Below are positions 1-7,431 of a stretch of DNA of 64,000 nt, in pieces; position 1 is the first letter of the stretch, and each line of letters opens with the position of its first letter. Both the position numbers and the translations under genes were made by a program. The stretch spans positions 62,001-126,000 of the forward strand of contig JAHDOV010000006.1 of assembly GCA_018434685.1 (NCBI GenBank), in the 5' to 3' direction. Source of the stretch: Deltaproteobacteria bacterium. GTDB lineage: Bacteria; Desulfobacterota; Desulfomonilia; UBA1062. The notes beneath the pieces are model-generated. The model ran no database searches. It worked only from the letters and a program-made list of their open reading frames with translations, and was not told the origin of the DNA.

Positions 1-262
1 CCTGTCATGCCGGGTTGAGTATAGATCCAGCTGTTTAATGTAACAGATATCACGGCTTGTGATCAACGGTAAGTCCTTTGGAGGATAAAATTGAAAAAAT
101 GGCTCGGAAAAAAACCGGGGTCCGAGCAAGACAATTCTGGCGGGAATAGAAACAATCCTCGAGGCAGGACGAGCCTGGTGGCCCAGTATTCCAGGCAGGC
201 CAGGACATTGGGTTCAAGATCCAAGGCGAAAGGGAGGACGAAGAAAAGAAACAAAAGAGGAT

Positions 263-404
263 ATTCACTGCTGAAGGCGCGGGGGTCACAGAGGAAAGAC
301 ATATTATTTGTCGGGAGTCAGAGAAGAATAACAGGATCACCATGAGAAACATGCCCGTGGTCTCGCAAATGTAGGTGGGGGTGCGGCGAGCTCCCCGACA
401 CGTG
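263..404. repeat. Degenerate copy of intergenic repeat family 2
   Basis: This stretch carries a divergent copy of a composite repeat also found near 1781-1868 and 11088-11220. Shared landmarks, in order, are a phrase about a 'gaaggcgc' box, an imperfect palindrome around 'ttatttgtcggga', the phrase 'aacatgcccgtggtctc', and a final arm beginning 'gtaggt' and ending 'gagctccccgaca'. The arm is internally palindromic in the better copies. No gene with a credible ribosome site or protein-like composition overlaps it. Confidence 0.6.
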
Positions 405-449
405 GCGTAAAGAAACACCTTGTCAGGAACTATTCACAGGTTGCTTTTC

Positions 450-676
450 TGTAGGAGCGGCTTCAGCCGCAATCTGGCAGGGCCGTTGTTTTGGAGGGGG
501 TCGTGGTCGCCGCTGAACCGGCTCCTACAGGGGTATATAGCCGATAATGCTGTAGGAGCGGCTTCTAGCCGCGACCTGGCGGTGCCGTATTCAGGAGGAG
601 ATGTGGTCGCCGCTGAACCGGCTCCTACAGGGGGTGTAGCCGATAACGCTGTAGGAGCGGCTTCCAGCCGCGACCA
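450..676. repeat. Tandem REP/BIME-like array, about 100-bp unit (block 1)
   Basis: Elements of the form GTAGGAGCGGCTTC-AGCCGC start near 451, 552 and 650, each about 100 bp apart. Inverted partners (GGTCGCCGCTGAACCGGCTCCTACAG-like, given here only as a short family description: GGTCGCCGCTGAACC then GGCTCCTAC) lie at 505-530 and 605-630. Spacers between units also resemble each other ('gccgataatgctg', 'gccgataacgctg'). The alternation of head-on elements is typical of bacterial interspersed mosaic elements built from REP sequences. The same unit recurs at 1570-1696. Confidence 0.75.
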
Positions 677-1025
677 TTTTTTTGGCGCTGCCGCATTCTT
701 GGAGACCCTGCTTCAAACTCTTGAGAAATAGCCCCCCTGCTTGCCTGTCTTGACTTGCCCCGGGGCAAACGTATTATTCACCATTCGTTGGCGTATATTC
801 TTTTTTCCCACTGACATCGATGTGACGTGCATTGATTCATGTGTATTTATATTTACCAACTCCCTGGCCCGGGGTGTGCCGTGCAGGGGAGTGCCTGAAA
901 ATCCGGCATGAGGGGGTGATGTGCAGGAAGCGGTGCTGTCGAGAGAGAAAACCCGGCACGGTCTGCCGGGATAGTCGTGGTGAAGGAGTCGAGAGGAATA
1001 CTACGAAAAAGAAAAGGAGGGAACC

Positions 1026-1334
1026 ATGAGAAGGATTGTCGTCGGACTGGTGAGTGTCGTCCTTTTTGTCACAGCCATGGTGGGGATATCTTCGCAGGGA
1101 TATGGATTTGAGGCAAAAAGGCAGCTGGATATCAACACGGCAACCGTAGAGGAGATCAATGAGGTTCAGGGTATGGACATGGAACTGGCCCAGAATATCG
1201 TGGCGTACAGGCAGGTGAATGGCCCGTTTTCGACCGTGGATGACCTGTTGAAGGTAAAGGGTATGGATGAGACAAAGCTCGAGGAGGTGAGGATGTACCT
1301 GACCATCGGCCAGCAGGAACAGCTGGGATGGTAG
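1026..1334 (+). CDS. ComEA-like helix-hairpin-helix secreted protein
   Basis: The 102-residue product has a Sec-type signal peptide (about residues 1-28) followed by a single helix-hairpin-helix domain containing 'LDINTATVEEINEVQGM' and 'FSTVDDLLKVKGMD'. This is the hallmark of the ComEA/helix-hairpin-helix family, whose members bind DNA without strong sequence preference, some in competence uptake. Here the protein is only signal peptide plus HhH, so an exported DNA-binding role is inferred; competence itself is not supported by neighbours. The start is fixed by AAAGGAGGGAACC directly before ATG. A clean terminator follows. Confidence 0.85.
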   Translation: MRRIVVGLVSVVLFVTAMVGISSQGYGFEAKRQLDINTATVEEINEVQGMDMELAQNIVAYRQVNGPFSTVDDLLKVKGMDETKLEEVRMYLTIGQQEQLGW

Positions 1335-1405
1335 TGAAGGAGGCACCCTTTGTTTTCGACAAGGGTGTGCAACCGGTAAAGAATTAACCGGACAAAAGCG
1401 GGGGG

Positions 1406-1449
1406 CAGCGCCCTTTTTCTCCCTGTGGAGAAGAGGGCGCTGTTTTTTT
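1406..1449 (+). terminator. Rho-independent terminator of the ComEA-like gene
   Basis: A perfect 9-bp stem (CAGCGCCCT at 1406-1414 with AGGGCGCTG at 1434-1442) is followed by a run of seven T at 1443-1449. It lies about 70 bases after the stop codon at 1334, in the right orientation. Confidence 0.9.
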
Positions 1450-1569
1450 GTGTATGGGGGGGAGCAAGAATTGGGGGACATGATGTTTGAGGCGTTAGGC
1501 CCTGGGCGCTAGGCGCTGGGAGAAAAAATAAAAAACCTGGGCATGAGGTGTAGGGTTCAGGGTCCAAGG

Positions 1570-1696
1570 TGTAGGAGCGGCTTTCAGCCGCGACCGGGCA
1601 CAGGCCGGAGTTTATGAGGAGGTCAGGTCGCCGCTGAACCGGCTCCTACAGTGGCTATGGGTGATAATGCTGTAGGAGCGGCTTTCAGCCGCGACC
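1570..1696. repeat. REP/BIME-like array, block 2
   Basis: GTAGGAGCGGCTTTCAGCCG occurs at 1571 and again at 1672, with the inverted partner at 1626-1651. Unit spacing is again about 100 bp, and the spacer 'gtgataatgctg' matches block 1. The conserved period shows that the repeat amplifies or moves as a whole unit rather than as single palindromes. Confidence 0.75.
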
Positions 1697-1780
1697 TTCC
1701 GGACCGTGTGCTTGCCTCAGTGAAATGTCAAGCAGCTCTCCGCCGAGGCGGATCGCAGCATGACCTACAGTCTAAGAGAA

Positions 1781-1868
1781 TTCACCGCCGAGGCGCGGAT
1801 TTCCATGAGGAACATGCTCGTGGTCTGAAATGTAGGTCGGGTTGGGAGCGCAGCGAGCTACCCGACAC
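1781..1868. repeat. Intergenic repeat family 2, second copy
   Basis: The copy shows 'caccgccgaggcg', 'aacatgctcgtggtctg' and the terminal palindromic arm running from GTAGGTCGGG to GCTACCCGAC. The arm is nearly identical to that at 11180-11215. The middle palindrome seen at 11110-11145 is missing here, so this copy is a shortened version. Confidence 0.65.
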
Positions 1869-2054
1869 CAAAACATTGAAACCGAATCAGGGCTGGGAGT
1901 TGAGAAACATGATATAAGAGCCTCTGGGCATTAGGTAACGGGCGTTTTGGGAAAGAAAAAGTAGGTTCAAGGTGAAGGAGCGGTTGACCGTGATGAGGAT
2001 ATGCGAATTCGATAAGATGCTGATTTCAAAGGGCGCATCAGCGGGGCAAAAGGC

Positions 2055-2420
2055 ATGAGCGGTTGCGTGTTCTGCAACCGCAGCGATGCCGTTATGGCCA
2101 ACGACCTGGCCCAGGTCATCTATGACGGCAACCCGGTGAGCCGTGGCCACCTGCTGGTGATCCCACGGCGGCACTTCGCCTCGTTTTTCGAGGCGACACA
2201 ACAGGAGAGGGAGGCCCTCTTTGAGCTTGTGGGCCAGGGAAAGATCTTCCTGGATGAACACTACCGGCCCGACGGGTTCAACATCGGGATCAATGTGGGC
2301 AGGCACGCAGGGCAATCTGTTTTCCACCTGCACATACACCTCATCCCTCGCTATGAAGGCGACATTGAGAACCCCAAGGGCGGAGTCCGGGGAGTGATAC
2401 CTGACAAAAGGGTATATTGA
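2055..2420 (+). CDS. HIT family (histidine triad) nucleotide-binding protein
   Basis: The 121-residue protein has the full histidine triad signature HLHIHLI at residues 91-97, with 'GHLLVIPRRH' at 31-40 and 'GFNIGINVGRHAGQ' at 74-87. HIT proteins hydrolyse or transfer nucleotidyl groups, typically from AMP-linked small molecules. Length fits the Hint/Fhit-like branch. Two N-terminal cysteines (C4, C7) resemble the half zinc site seen in some members. No strong ribosome site precedes the ATG, so the exact start is a little uncertain. It stands alone between repeats and the amidohydrolase gene. Confidence 0.9.
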   Translation: MSGCVFCNRSDAVMANDLAQVIYDGNPVSRGHLLVIPRRHFASFFEATQQEREALFELVGQGKIFLDEHYRPDGFNIGINVGRHAGQSVFHLHIHLIPRYEGDIENPKGGVRGVIPDKRVY

Positions 2421-2666
2421 GGCGGGCCCGTTAGCCCGAGATCCCAGGCAGAAGTTCAGGGAAATGGCTGGTCCTTTTTATCAGGGGCTTGAAATATCGG
2501 TTGTGTGTCTTATTGTTTCTAACCACAATGTTTCATTCTGCAGGCTGTCATGCGATGTAATCTTATGAAATCTTAATAGTAAAAAACCTCTTTTCTGTGT
2601 GAAGCGCTCCGGCGAGGCCTTGGCAGTCTGCAGGGGATTGTACGATCAATGTGAAAGGAGGAGCAG

Positions 2667-4589
2667 ATGAGTACGGACAGGCACCTTCAGTATCAGGGCT
2701 GTTGCTGCGGTTCATTCCTGGAGGTCATGCTGGAGAACGCGGGGCTCAGGCTGAGCCGGCGGGACTTCATCAGGGGCGCTGCAGCAACTACGGCGTTGCT
2801 GGCAGCAGGCAATACCGTCTGGGCAGGCTCAGGCTCGGATAAGGCCTCAACGGGAAGTGTAATGGCCGAAACCATTTACCATGGGGGCCCCATTCTCACC
2901 ATGACCAAGGATGGAGACCGGGCCGAGGCTCTGGCAGTGGGCAACGGCACGATCCTGGCTGTCGGCACTGAAGCTCACGTGATGGCCTTTAGAGGCCCGG
3001 ATACCACAGTCGTGAATCTCCGGGGCCGCTGCCTGATGCCCGGGTTCATCGACCCGCACTCCCACGTGGTGCTGCAGTCGGCGAAATTTGCCACGGTGAA
3101 CCTCGATCCCAGGCCCATCGGCCAGGCCGGCTCCATTGCCGATATCCAGCGGCTCCTGCGCGAGCATATCGAACAGAAAAAACCCGGGCCGGGCAAGTGG
3201 GTTATCGGCTGGGGCTACGACGATACCGGCATCGCCGAGATGCGCCACCCCGTGCGCGAGGACCTCGATGCCGTTTCCACCGAGCACCCCATCCTCCTCA
3301 TTCACATCTCCAACCACCTGTGTACGGGCAACAGCCTGTTGTTGGAGGAAATCGGCGTCAGTGCGGACACGCCGGACCCGGAGGGGGGCAGGATCCATCG
3401 GAAAGAGGGCAGCCGTGAGCCAAGCGGGGTGCTGGAGGAACTCGCCATGGTCTCCGTGGTGAAGAAGCTCCCGTCGCCGACACCCGAACAGGCTATCGGG
3501 ATGATCGAGCAGGGGTTGCGCTATTACGCCGCCGCCGGCATTACCACGGCCCAGGACGGCAGTACCGGCCCCGGGGCCGCGAACCTGCTTGCGGCCATGG
3601 AGGCCCAGGGCAAGCTGCCGATCGATGTGGTTGCCTATACGCTGTACAGGGGGGTGGACGAGGCCATGCTGGATGTCATGGCGGCTGACAGGGGTGCCTC
3701 GGGCCGCTTCCGCCGCGGCGGCATAAAGCTGGTGCTCGACGGTTCGATCCAGGGCTATACGGCATTCCTTTCGAAACCTTACCATGTTCAGCCCGGCGAG
3801 ACGGAACCGAGGCAGGACAAGTGCGAAAGTGAAAACGCCGAGCACATCTTCGTCAGCGGCGATACGCCTGTTGCAGGAGCGGAAGGCATGGCCGGGATAA
3901 CGCAGGGATATCGAGGATATGCGAGCATGCGGCAGGAGGAGGTGACGGAGTGGATCCGGCGGTGCGACCAGCGGAATGTCCAGGTCCTGGCCCACACCAA
4001 CGGCGACGCGGCCACGGACATGCTCATCGAGGCGGTGGAGACCGTGCGGGGCAACAACCCGCGGCCGGAGTTGCGCACGACCATTATCCACGCCCAGACC
4101 ATCCGCGAAGACCAGCTCGACGCATCGACCAGGCACGGGCTGGTGCCATCGTTCTTCCCCATCCACGTCACATTCTGGGGCGACCGGCACCGTGACATTT
4201 TCCTGGGACCGGAGCGCGCCCGGCGCATCAGTCCGGCAAAATCCGCCCTCGACCGCGGCATGAAGTTCACGCTCCACCATGACGCACCCATTGCCGGCAT
4301 CGATATGCTGCCGGTAGCCTCCGCGTCGGTGAATCGCATAACCAGCGGCGGGAAGGAACTCGGTCCGGAGCAGCGCATCACACCCTTCGAGGCACTGAGA
4401 GCAATCACGGCGGATGCAGCCTGGCAGTACTTTGAGGAGGAACGCAAAGGCACGCTGGAAGCTGGCAAACTGGCAGACCTCGTGATCCTGTCGGATGACC
4501 CGCTTTCTGTCGATCCCGTGAAAATGGGCGATATCAGCGTGCTTGAGACGATCAAGGACGGAAAGACGATCTACCTCTCAGGGGCATGA
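2667..4589 (+). CDS. Tat-exported amidohydrolase, YtcJ-like (Amidohydro_3)
   Basis: The product has 640 residues. A twin-arginine signal 'LSRRDFIRGAAAT' lies near residues 28-40 and ends in a hydrophobic stretch with 'NTVWA', unusually preceded by a 27-residue N-terminal region containing three consecutive cysteines. The mature part is a metal-dependent amidohydrolase: 'PGFIDPHSHV' near residue 131 supplies the first two metal histidines, and 'HTNGDAATD' and 'HHDAPIAG' occur further on. YtcJ-like enzymes hydrolyse amide or related bonds; the substrate is unknown. AAAGGAGGAGCAG before ATG fixes the start. Export in a folded state with its metals is inferred from the Tat motif. Confidence 0.85.
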   Translation: MSTDRHLQYQGCCCGSFLEVMLENAGLRLSRRDFIRGAAATTALLAAGNTVWAGSGSDKASTGSVMAETIYHGGPILTMTKDGDRAEALAVGNGTILAVGTEAHVMAFRGPDTTVVNLRGRCLMPGFIDPHSHVVLQSAKFATVNLDPRPIGQAGSIADIQRLLREHIEQKKPGPGKWVIGWGYDDTGIAEMRHPVREDLDAVSTEHPILLIHISNHLCTGNSLLLEEIGVSADTPDPEGGRIHRKEGSREPSGVLEELAMVSVVKKLPSPTPEQAIGMIEQGLRYYAAAGITTAQDGSTGPGAANLLAAMEAQGKLPIDVVAYTLYRGVDEAMLDVMAADRGASGRFRRGGIKLVLDGSIQGYTAFLSKPYHVQPGETEPRQDKCESENAEHIFVSGDTPVAGAEGMAGITQGYRGYASMRQEEVTEWIRRCDQRNVQVLAHTNGDAATDMLIEAVETVRGNNPRPELRTTIIHAQTIREDQLDASTRHGLVPSFFPIHVTFWGDRHRDIFLGPERARRISPAKSALDRGMKFTLHHDAPIAGIDMLPVASASVNRITSGGKELGPEQRITPFEALRAITADAAWQYFEEERKGTLEAGKLADLVILSDDPLSVDPVKMGDISVLETIKDGKTIYLSGA

Positions 4590-4829
4590 ATGGAAACAGC
4601 GCCCTTTGTCGACCCGGTTCATTGACTGGGCGAGTATGTGCGTTAACTTATTGAGTATGCCGCACACAGGGTGTAGTTTCGCCAGGGATAACCCTTGCCA
4701 TGCAACGCACAGGGGCAATTGCCGGCAGCGGGTCTTGGATAATGAGTCCGGCTGTCGGCGGTGTTGTGCCGGGCTCAGGGGGTATGTCTCCGGATGTGCC
4801 CCCGGGTTCTCAGGAGTTGTGGATACAGC

Positions 4830-6533
4830 ATGAACCACATACGCTATCAGCGCACCTATCTCATCGTTCTGGCTACAGTAACCTCCATCATCATCCTGCT
4901 GGTCATATCGCTGTTTCAGATCCACTGGACCAACACCTTTGTGATCGATCAGGCAACCAGCCGCATCCGGCAGCACATCAACCTCGTGTGGCAGATCCTC
5001 GATGATCACCGGAGTCAGGCCGCCATGATCGCCGGATTCCTTGCGGAGAGCCGGGAGCTCGAACAGGTGAGCCGGGATGACCCGGAAGCGGCACGGCAGA
5101 TTCTCGAGCGATATCAAACCCGGTGGAGCCTCGACCTGGTAGACGTGCTGGAGGTGTCCGGCACTGAGGTGAAAGGCCTGACCCGGGCAGGAGAATCTCT
5201 TGCCCGGCGATTCTATACCCAGGGCCTCGAGGAGCCCGTATCCGGCTATGCCGGTATTCCTGCCGGGGTGATCGCTTCTGAGGGCGGCTTCTTCGAGAAG
5301 TGCTGCCAGGTCAGTGGCAAGATTGTGGACGGCATCTTCATTGTGGGGGCTCGTCCGCTGCAGTCATCCAGGGGTGGTCCCGCCCGGATCGTGCTCGTGC
5401 TTGAGCGCCTCAACAATGCCACCGACCTGGTAGAGGCGATCCAGGCGAGCCTCTTTAAGGATACATTCTACAAGGGCAGACCTGTCGGCACCTTCACTAT
5501 CTTCGCCGGTCCGCTGCGGGTTAGTACAAGCGTGCTGCTGGACGACGGAAGCAGGGCCGTGGGAACACCTGTTTCCGCCGTGGTGGAGGACCAGGTGCTG
5601 AAAAAGGGCATTGCCTGGACCGGGCGGGCGAAGGTGCTGGATTCGTGGTACCTGTCGAGATATGAACCGATCCGGGACCCCTCCGGTGCCATTATCGGCA
5701 TGCTCTATGTGGGGGAACTGGAGCAGATTTATCTCGACCAGAAATATGAATCGCTCCTGATCAGCACCGGTGCGGTCCTGATGGTGCTGGTACTTGCCTT
5801 TCTGATCGCGACCTACATAGTCCGTCAGACCGCCCGGCTGGATTTGGAAAAGAAGAAGGTGCGGTTCGATTTCATCCGCGTGCTCGGACATGAACTGAAG
5901 GCGCCGCTGAACGCTGTGGAGGGATATCTCGACCTCATGGTGAGCCCGACGGTCGGGGAACTCCCGGCGGAGTATCGTGAGATGGTGGAGAACTCACTGG
6001 TTCGCCTTGAATACATGCGCAAGCTCGTGAGTGACCTGCTCGATCTGACCCGTATCGAATCGGGCCAGAAACAGCGACAGCTCCAACAGCTCGATATCGG
6101 TGCCGTCGCCAGGGAATCCATCGATATGCTTATGCCGGCGGCCAGCCAGCGTCAGATCGACATCCGGCTGCTTACCCCGGAGCCGGTTACCATGGTGGCC
6201 GACCGCACCGAGATTGCCATGATCTGTAACAACCTGGTATCCAATGCCGTGAAATACAACCGCGACAAGGGGCAGATCGATGTGATGGTTCAGCGCTCGG
6301 ACAGGACCGTGACGATCTCTGTCACCGACAGCGGGATCGGCATGTCTGCAGAAGAGGTGACCAGGCTCTTCGGTGAATTCGTGCGCATCAAGAACGAGCG
6401 AACCCGGGGCATCCACGGCACCGGGCTGGGTCTGTCCATCGTGAAGAAAATCGCAGCCTTATACAGGGGCGAGGCGCGGGTGGAGAGCGAACCGAACGTG
6501 GGCAGCACCTTTACGGTGATCCTCAGGGAATAG
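4830..6533 (+). CDS. Sensor histidine kinase with periplasmic Cache-like domain
   Basis: The product has about 567 residues. From ATG 4830 the protein starts with a transmembrane helix (LIVLATVTSIIILLVISLF), continues with a roughly 290-residue periplasmic region with 'YAGIPAGVIAS' typical of Cache-like sensors, then a second membrane helix (about residues 308-330), and ends with HisKA and HATPase. The phospho-acceptor box is 'LGHELKAPLNAVEGY' with His near 354; N, G1 and G2 boxes are present ('NNLVSNAVKYN', 'DSGIGMS', 'GTGLGLSIV'). No HAMP is obvious and no response regulator is adjacent, so it is an orphan here. An upstream start at 4761 would add 23 residues but would place the signal anchor internally. 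Confidence 0.85.
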   Translation: MNHIRYQRTYLIVLATVTSIIILLVISLFQIHWTNTFVIDQATSRIRQHINLVWQILDDHRSQAAMIAGFLAESRELEQVSRDDPEAARQILERYQTRWSLDLVDVLEVSGTEVKGLTRAGESLARRFYTQGLEEPVSGYAGIPAGVIASEGGFFEKCCQVSGKIVDGIFIVGARPLQSSRGGPARIVLVLERLNNATDLVEAIQASLFKDTFYKGRPVGTFTIFAGPLRVSTSVLLDDGSRAVGTPVSAVVEDQVLKKGIAWTGRAKVLDSWYLSRYEPIRDPSGAIIGMLYVGELEQIYLDQKYESLLISTGAVLMVLVLAFLIATYIVRQTARLDLEKKKVRFDFIRVLGHELKAPLNAVEGYLDLMVSPTVGELPAEYREMVENSLVRLEYMRKLVSDLLDLTRIESGQKQRQLQQLDIGAVARESIDMLMPAASQRQIDIRLLTPEPVTMVADRTEIAMICNNLVSNAVKYNRDKGQIDVMVQRSDRTVTISVTDSGIGMSAEEVTRLFGEFVRIKNERTRGIHGTGLGLSIVKKIAALYRGEARVESEPNVGSTFTVILRE

Positions 6534-6548
6534 CAGGCAGGGCCACCT

Positions 6549-7421
6549 TCAATCGAGCAGTTCGTAGCTGCATATCTGAACGCTCGAACGCAGGTTATCC
6601 AGCACCCGTTCGAGCAGGATTCCCTCGTTCGCGTCGTACGAATAGCCGAAGGTTGCCCGCACCCCGAGCGAGATGAACTGTACGGCCCGGTCGAGGGCAA
6701 TGGGCAGGCTGTCTCCCTGCAGGAGGCTCCCCACAACGACGCTGGCAAAGGCGTCGCCCGTGCCGGGATAGTTCGCCGGCAGGTATTCACACACGACCTT
6801 CCAGAAGCGGTCGTCGTTTCTGTTGTAGGCAATGACCGAGGTCTTTCTGGGCTGCTCGAGCTCGGGTACGGATGTTACGATGACGATCTTGGGGCCCTGC
6901 TGGGCAAGTATGCCGATCCAGTCTTTCATCTCGCTGACCGTCACGCGCGGGTTGTAGGGTCTGTCAAGCAGAAGGGCTGCCTCGGTCAGGTTTGGGGTAA
7001 TGACGTCTGCGGTTTTGATCAGTGCCCTCATCTCAGCTATCATGTCCGGGGCAAGGGGACCGTACAGGGCGCCGTTATCCCCCAGTACGGGATCGACCAC
7101 CACCAGCAGGTCGTCATGCCTGAAATACTCGATAAAATCGCTCACGATCGCAATCTGGCGGTGAGAACCGAGGAACCCGCTGTAGATGGCATCGAATTTC
7201 AGCCCCAGGTCTTTCCAGTGCCGGATAATGCCCGGCATATGCTCGGTGAGATCCACGAAGTGGTAGTCGGGGAATTTGCTGTGGGTGGAGAGCACTGCCG
7301 TGGGGAGCGGACATACCTGGATTCCCATGGTGGAGAGGATGGGCATGACCACCGTCAGGGAGGCCCTGCCAAAACCCGACAGATCGTGAATCGCTGCAAC
7401 GCGTTTGACACAAGGTTTCAT
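6549..7421 (-). CDS. Pyridoxamine/pyridoxal kinase (ribokinase superfamily)
   Basis: The 290-residue protein begins 'RVAAIHDLSGFGRASL', has 'VDPVLGDNGALYG' in the middle and the anion-hole motif 'GTGDAFASVVVGSLL' near residue 225. These mark the ATP-dependent pyridoxal/pyridoxamine kinase branch, which phosphorylates vitamin B6 vitamers in salvage. Its start lies 10 bases after the stop of the large hybrid kinase upstream, so the two are probably cotranscribed, an unusual pairing. It converges with the preceding sensor kinase, leaving a 15-base gap. No complete PLP biosynthesis genes are visible nearby. Confidence 0.85.
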   Translation of the reverse strand: MKPCVKRVAAIHDLSGFGRASLTVVMPILSTMGIQVCPLPTAVLSTHSKFPDYHFVDLTEHMPGIIRHWKDLGLKFDAIYSGFLGSHRQIAIVSDFIEYFRHDDLLVVVDPVLGDNGALYGPLAPDMIAEMRALIKTADVITPNLTEAALLLDRPYNPRVTVSEMKDWIGILAQQGPKIVIVTSVPELEQPRKTSVIAYNRNDDRFWKVVCEYLPANYPGTGDAFASVVVGSLLQGDSLPIALDRAVQFISLGVRATFGYSYDANEGILLERVLDNLRSSVQICSYELLD

Positions 7422-7431
7422 GACACCATCA

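Larger units (their letters stand above)
1..1025. other. Gene-poor region with repeats
   Basis: No convincing coding region lies before the ComEA-like gene. The stretch holds one degenerate family 2 repeat (263-404) and a tandem array of family 1 palindromic elements (450-676). Open frames here run through repeat sequence, have low-complexity Arg/Ser-rich translations and lack ribosome sites, so they are treated as spurious. From about 680 to 1000 I see no recognisable feature. Confidence 0.6.
1335..2054. other. Repeat-rich intergenic region
   Basis: Apart from the terminator at 1406-1449 this gap contains a 'GGCGCTGGGAGAAAA' module near 1510-1545 that is shared with 10913-10945, two family 1 REP-like units (1570-1696), one family 2 copy (1781-1868), and a degenerate family 1 start near 1972. 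No coding region is supported; open frames crossing it translate repeat sequence. Confidence 0.6.

Noticed and set aside
50-731. Open frames across the first 730 bases on both strands
   Set aside because: They run through repeat sequence, lack ribosome sites and have non-protein-like composition.
450-1696. Regularly spaced repeats considered as a CRISPR array
   Set aside because: Period is about 100 bp, spacers are similar to each other, repeats alternate in orientation and no cas gene is present.
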